Shown one piece after another: positions 58,341 to 64,000 of a stretch of 64,000 bases of DNA; the stretch's first letter is position 1, and each line of letters opens with the position of its first letter. The notes beneath the pieces are model-generated. The model ran no database searches, had not been told where the DNA came from, and saw only the letters and a list, made by a program, of their open reading frames with translations. A program made the position numbers and the translations under genes. Origin of the DNA: Cocos nucifera (taxonomy: Eukaryota > Streptophyta > Magnoliopsida > Arecales > Arecaceae); assembly GCA_006176705.1 (NCBI GenBank), contig QRFJ01004871.1, positions 1 to 64,000 on the forward strand. The letters run 5' to 3'.

Positions 58341-59987
58341 CTTGAAGCATCTTCTTCAGTGAAAGAGATGGATTCCTGAGTCCTCTATCTTTTAGCCGAC
58401 CCCTCAGATCCACTGGCTTCCTCCTACCAAAGCCCCCTAGAGATGGTATTGATGATGCTGAGAGGTGGTCGATCTTCTTGCTGCTCCTTCCTTCCTTGGT
58501 GGTTCTGGTTGTGGTAGTGCCCTCGATCGATCTTCTCTTGTCACAAGCCGACGTTGCAGGAATCGGCCAAGCCGGCCTCGTCTAATGAGCTCCTCGATCT
58601 CATCTTGGAGCTGGATGCATCTTCTATATCGTGACCATGGTCATGATGATAGAGGCAGTACTTATTTGGATTGCACTTATCCAGGTGAGTGTGCATCCTC
58701 TCCGATCTTGGCAGCTGGTCTTTGATCTCTATTAGTACTTGAGTTTTTAGAGCATTGAGGAGAGCATAGTTGTAGAACCTTCTGGGGAGAGAGCTCCTTC
58801 GTGCCCTTCTGTCAGGACTTCTTTGATGGTGAGCTCGAGAAGGAGTTCGGGCTTGCTTGCACTTAGGAGGAGTCCGAGAGTACGGCTGAACTTCATTCGA
58901 CTTCTCTTCAATCATGGACTTACTAGACTCACCCGTCTACTAATCCCTTATGGCTTTCTCCTCCTTTAGTTTGAAGGCTTCTTCAGCTCGGGCATAGCCT
59001 TTAGCCCGAGCTAGTAGATCAGTAAAATTTTTAGGATACTTTTTTTTAAGAAGAATAATTAATCATTCTTCTGAAGGACGTCCTTTAGAATGGCCATGGT
59101 AATGGATTGATCCAAATTTCGGACCTTTAGTGTAGCGGCATTGAAGTGGTTAACATAAGCTCGGATGGACTCTCCTTTCTACTACTTAATGTTAATGAGA
59201 AAGTTCGAGCCTCACCTTGGACGTCGGCTATTGACAAAATATGCCACAAACTAGTAGCTCATTTAGTCGAAGAAAAAGGTCATACCCAGCTTCAGCATCG
59301 AGTACCAATTTCTCACTGCTCCCTTTAGAGTGGATGGAAAAGCTCGGTACAAAATAGCATCTAGCATGTTATGGAGCAGTATCATGATTCAGAAGACCTT
59401 CAGATAGTCGATCGGATCAGTGGTTTCATCATAGCTCTTGAGTTGAGGGAACTTAAAGTTTGGTAGGATTGACTCCTGCATGATTCTCTGAGAAAAAGGA
59501 GGATCAGTGTAGATATTGTTGTGGTTAGCTAGGGCAGCATGATGGAGCTCCTCAATCCATCGATCCATTTCTTGAAGTTTTCGATCAAGGGCCTAATCTC
59601 AATCATGGATCTTGGAGGGTTTTCGACTATAGATGGAAAATATTTTCTCTAGAGAAGAATTATGATCGGAATAAGGGCTCTTTGCTCTCTGCTTTCTCTT
59701 TCCAGAGGTGATGGATCTTCTGACCCAAGTATGCCTCCTTGGGACTGGCTCCTGACATTTCGATGGGGGTTTTTTTATCGGACTGCCACTGAAGGTTGCT
59801 GCATAGTCTGCACCATTTCGGTGAGGCTCCGAACCTGCTGTACTAGTAGGTTGAACTGCTCTAGATCCACCATTATCATCGGTGGAGGAGGTTGCAGTGC
59901 CGGTGATGGTGTTGAAGCAGGTAGATTTGGCTCAAATCTGATGATAGAGATGGTGGATCTCCGAGTGATCATCTTCTTTGAAGGCAT
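58341..59987 (-). pseudogene. A' gag (broken)
   Basis: Starts MPSKKMITRRS at 59987 and reads through FNLLVQQVRSLTEM without the stop found in A, but ends at 59775 in a short frame. The His/Cys motif CLYHHDHGHDIE lies near 58630-58690. A basic RRARRSSLPRRF stretch precedes it. Several frame changes. Confidence 0.75.
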
Positions 59988-60111
59988 TCTTGAGACTGTA
60001 AAAGATCAAACGGAGATGGATCTTGAGAGATTAAAAAAAAAGAGCAGACAAATTCGACTGAGCACTTCTTTTAGAATAAGGGCTCGTGTGCCCTTCCTCT
60101 AGCGCCAATCC

Positions 60112-61565
60112 TGTTGGTGCAGAATCTGATTGACGTCAGATCAGAGTCTAAAGTTGAAAAAGAAGAGGTCGCCATCGGTGACCTATAAAATAAAGTTTCA
60201 TCCACAGTCGGGGGTGGTGGCTCCGGTAGGATCCTCCGACGATCAAGTCAGCTCTTCTAGCCAATAGAAATAGAGTGTTCAAAAAATTGAGGAGCAGAGT
60301 AATGAGAATGGAGAATGAGAGCTTAGAGAAAATATATCTGGAGGATTCTTTTTTATAGATAGAGCTTGTAACAAACTGATAGTGACAGCCATAGCTACCT
60401 GGTAGTAGGCCATTCGGGGTCATATGTGAGAGTTTGTTCTAGGAGGATAGTGTCCGTTGATGCGACGTGCCAGCCTGTTGGAGAGCAATGCTTGGAGCTC
60501 GACTACAGCACCTATCGGCAATGAAGAGATTCATACCATAATAGTTTTGAAAAAGTTCATACTTCTTCGAGGTTATTTGCATAATGATCAGTTTGCCTTA
60601 AACTAGGAACTGAATCTCCATAGAGGACGAGGTCCTTCTGGATGATATTAAGAAATTCATCTGGAGGGAGCCTGCTTGGATGATTGGGCAACTAGAAGAT
60701 GTTCGACTGTAAGGAGCCTGCTTGGACGACTGGAAGGATTTTACTTGAATGACTGGAAGGAGTTCGTCTATTGATCAAAAAAAATTCGTTTATAATGAGT
60801 TTAGCTAGAGAAAATCATCTGATGGAAATACGACTAGAGGAGATCATCTAGAATAGGTGCAACTGAAAAAGATCGTCCAGAAGGGATGCGACTGAGGGAG
60901 ATCGTTCGAAAGGGGTGCGATTGGAGGAGATCATCTGAAAGGAGACTGGTGGAGAAGTCTAGTAGGTGTATGCTGGAAGAGTTCGGTAGACTGAAGGCCA
61001 GAGGAAATTCGACTTCTAGTTGGCTCTCTGGTAATTGAGAGGAGTTCGGCTGATGAGAGAACTTAATCGATGGTCGCAAGGGGTGGATAATTAGGATGCT
61101 CTTACAACTCATCCATTTCTTTGAAGCTCAGCCGTTCTCGGGGTCGTGTGAGGGCTAATAAGGGGGATAGGATCCTTTTGCCTGCATATTCAAAATTCTC
61201 AATACGAAAATTTAGAAGTTCTTTACTCTTCATAGGTTGCTGAAGTTCGTCCAGGGAGAGGCTCTATCGTCAAGCCAGGTTATGTCGGATTCGAACACTT
61301 GATTGCTTAAAAGACTGCCATCACCACAATATCATCGTCAGATGAAATCTATAAGATCTTGTAGATTCCGGAAGTTGTCTGAGAATGTTGACCATCGAAA
61401 ACACGGAAGGTCAGCCAACAAGTTCCAAGTCGGAGATCTACGATCTTGGCGCTAAGCAGGAATTCCTTACTGGCCGAAGTTAGCCATGGTTATCGCCGCC
61501 GAACAAGGTCACCCCAAGACTTGGCATCCTATCAGACTTTGGTAGGCGAGGGTTTGCTCCTAACA
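60112..61565 (-). mobile_element. A' LTR (5' LTR, minus orientation)
   Basis: 1454 bp, TGTTAGGAGC...ACCAACA on the minus strand, with the primer site on its low-coordinate side (60111 downwards). A TATA-like box is near 60350. Its partner 3' LTR is not in the window. Confidence 0.88.
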
Positions 61566-61711
61566 ACATACATATATTTATATTATTTTACATATTATAA
61601 AAGCATAAATAATCCCTTTCAAAATAGATTTCGAAGTGTTTGATTTTCATAATCTCTCTGAAACCATGACATTTTACATAAACATCAATCTCTCTGAAAC
61701 CATGACATTTT
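61566..61711 (-). repeat. Inverted-duplication right arm, inner flank with 36-bp tandem duplication
   Basis: Reverse complement of 16330-16451. AATCTCTCTGAAACCATGAC starts at 61651 and again at 61687. The left arm has it once. The second copy abuts the deletion junction. Confidence 0.88.
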
Positions 61712-64000
61712 TGGCATAAAATCTAATTTTTAAGCATATGAATATGTACAAAAATAAATCCAAAGATAAAAGAGAACTTATACCCTTAAATCAATTTGAT
61801 CCAAACATTACAACTTTCGACTCATGGCTCAATCTCTAGATCTGATGTTTGGATGGCATTGAAAGCTCTGATTATATAATTTAAAAAATATATATTCTTA
61901 GCCTTAATAGAGAATTAGGACTAGAGAGAAAATCTCGATCCAAGTCATGATTTGGATAAGATCCGAATCATTGAAAGAAATCTCTTACTAGATTATGTAA
62001 TTGTTGAGAGAGGAATTCATAAATAAAAAAATCTAGAGAGACAAAAATTATAGAGAGAGAAAATCTATAGAGAGAGAAAGTAGAGACAAAAACTAGAGAG
62101 AGAAGGTAAACTTTCTAAAGAGAGAAAGGTGGGAATCAAACTTAGAGTTGAGAGAGAGGGAAGAGAGAGAAACTCTCTCTCTCTCTTTTTCTTTTTTTTC
62201 TTTTCTTTTTTTCTTCTTTTTTTTCTCCCTTCCATGGTGAAACAGGGGTCACTTCTACCTTTTCATCTTCTTCTTCTTCTTTAACAGAATAGGGGATCCT
62301 CTAATCTCCTTATTCCTGATGCCAAGGAAGCTTCTTCCCCTGGCTGACAACACCTATATATGGCCGGACGAGTAGGCCCTGATGATGACCACGATCGAGG
62401 TCCAGTGACTAGCGGTGGCCAAACGACATTGGAAAATCAAGTAAAAGCCATGCAAAAATAGGAGAAATTGAAAATTATTAGAGATTTTAAGAAATTTTTA
62501 GCTAAAAATTTGGCAAAGATTCAAGGCTTAAAACCTAAAAAAGATTGAGGGGAAGGTGATTGAAAAGGATTTACCTTGGTCTTTGATGAGTACTTATCTT
62601 ACTTTCGGCAATCAATCCAAGATTAACAGCTAGTATATCAAGAAGTAAACAAAAAAATGAACGACAAGTGGTGACCAATCTCTGGCGAGGTTGAGGCCTT
62701 TATATAGACCTCTATGGAAGAATTGGAGATTGACTTCGATTGGATTTTCCTGGATGATTTTAGGACTTTCGAATTGGAAAAGAACTCCTTTGGGAGTTCT
62801 GTCCATGCCCAACTTCCTCAGCCCACAATCCAGCATGTGTAGAGCACGTGCTAGCTTAAATTTTAATGCTTTATTTATTTTTTTCATAAGTTTGGTCTGG
62901 TAAGGTTTTAGGCTGGGTATTACCTGTATGTATGTATGTATACTTCATCTACACGCATACGTACATACATACATATATGTGTTTGTGCATGCTGTGTACC
63001 TTTTTTTGCTCATTAGTCCATCTACATAACAAACCCATGAAACATTATTCAATAGCACTTTTAGCGGCATTTGTGATGGCTTTCTATTATGTGTCAAGAG
63101 AGAATTTGCAAATTTTTTAAAAAATTTGTGATGGCTTTCCAAAGAGTAAAGAGCTTTTTAAATATTTGCAACTTTTTTAAAAAAAAATTTTATGTAAGGT
63201 TTAGGCCTCACTTGCAAATCTCGTGTGGATTTGAAACTGAACACATATCCCATGTTGATTTTGCACAAAGAATCTCATATTTTAATCTGTCATGTACACA
63301 ACCATCTCATAAGAAAATTTGCATTTTAAGTTATTCCGACAGTTGAATTCTATTTTATTTACTCTTAATCTTTATGTGTATCCTTGTGGCTCCTTTATTC
63401 TTTGATCTATAGACTACTCTAATGATAGTGCTCCAAGTCACATAAATTAATTGAGCTCACTAGTGAACCATCTAAGGTGAACTCTAATGTATCCTCAAAT
63501 TAAGTGAAGCATTTTTTGCTTTTTCCCACCAAGCTGATACATAGCATTGAAGATGCCAATACCATCTTTTGGTCTCTTTGTGTTTAATTAATTCTTGTCA
63601 ATGACAAGCCAAGAGTAAATTTATTGGAATTCTCCTAAATATTTCATATTGTCTCCTTAAGTGCTATATCCATTTGATATGTAGAATTATGATGCAATGG
63701 TTTCATCGTATTATGATGCAATGGTTTTATCATGGGGCTTCAATGATGCAAGTAAGTTTTCTTAGGTTTTTAACTCTCTATTATCATTTTTTCTCAAGTT
63801 GTTCCATATGGTTCTAATTTTTTTTAAGGATAAATTACTTTTGACTCCTGAGTTTCATTTACTTTCTTTTAATTTAAAAAATTTAATTAGATCTCCTAAA
63901 TTTATTATGTAATTAGATCATTGACTAAGAAGTATCCCAAGTGTCAAGAAGGGAGATGGTGGGGGAAGCAATTCAACTTGAGATGAAATTAGGAATTTCT
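61712..64000 (-). repeat. Inverted-duplication right arm, outer block
   Basis: Reverse complement of 11561-13850, including the first half of the solo chromovirus LTR (about 61712-62925), its CT/GA tract (61990-62280), the TATG microsatellite (62925-62985) and the upstream-region unit (62985-63400). Match continues to the window edge. No gene. Confidence 0.88.

Larger units (their letters stand above)
54250..61565 (-). mobile_element. Element A': inverted, 3'-truncated copy of element A
   Basis: Reverse complement of 16452 to about 23360: LTR, primer site, gag, protease, reverse transcriptase, RNase H, integrase and two tandem units. The antisense gene and 3' LTR are missing. It has the same TATGT flank (ACATA at 61566-61570 on the plus strand) and the same external sequence as the left side of A. 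It is less decayed in RNase H and integrase than A. Confidence 0.9.

Noticed and set aside
1..64000. tRNA, rRNA or microRNA genes
   Set aside because: I found no cloverleaf with A and B boxes or rRNA core sequence; the tRNA-like matches are primer binding sites of retrotransposons.

Overview
The window looks like a plant nuclear chromosome, most likely a monocot and possibly a palm. That is an inference from the one intact gene, a germin-like protein, and from the style of the LTR retrotransposons; no database search was run. About 85-90% of the 64 kb is Ty3/gypsy-type LTR retrotransposon sequence in several nested layers, and there is one convincing host gene at 30113-30880 with a single 99-bp intron.

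Layout. 1-4189: minus-strand chromovirus-type LTR and leader with an 884-bp internal duplication, inserted into remnants of a retrotransposon antisense gene (4190-7040, ending in a 68-bp tandem array). 7080-11160: decayed chromovirus LTR pieces flanked by a direct repeat (8325-8960 and 11165-11800). 11800-16451: old flank of the germin-like locus, split by a solo LTR (12654-14953). 16452-29443: element A, a complete 13-kb Tat-lineage-like element with perfect TATGT target duplications. It has 1.4-kb LTRs, a decayed gag-pol, a 115-bp tandem array, an antisense gene with apparent introns, and the 3' LTR. 29444-30880: microsatellite, promoter and germin-like gene. 32930-41007 and 52118-52422: a tandem array of chromovirus LTRs with truncated internal regions on the minus strand. 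Its last LTR is split by element C (41008-52117, CTAAG target duplication), and the 5' LTR of C is split by element B (41555-47495, AAGCT target duplication). 52423-54249: a possible copia-type LTR or fragment. 54250-61565: A', an inverted, 3'-truncated copy of A. 61566-64000: an inverted copy of the sequence left of A.

The strongest large-scale signal is an inverted segmental duplication. The block 54250-64000 is the reverse complement of 11561-13850 joined to 16330-23360. The same insertion site, target duplication and pol frameshift occur in both arms, so A inserted before the duplication. The right arm lacks the piece matching 13850-16330, and that junction carries a 36-bp templated duplication.

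The elements show a recurring plan: gag-pol, then a species of tandem repeat, then an antisense reading frame with a gypsy-type N-terminal domain and a long coiled coil. A retains all three parts. C has lost pol and the antisense gene but has expanded the repeat array to about 1.4 kb of palindromic units. The 4.2-7.0 kb remnant keeps only the antisense gene end and its repeats. All retrotransposon proteins here are broken. A and C could move only with enzymes supplied in trans, and B carries gag and protease only. Coordinates of LTR ends were read from TG...CA ends and target duplications; domain limits within decayed coding regions are approximate.
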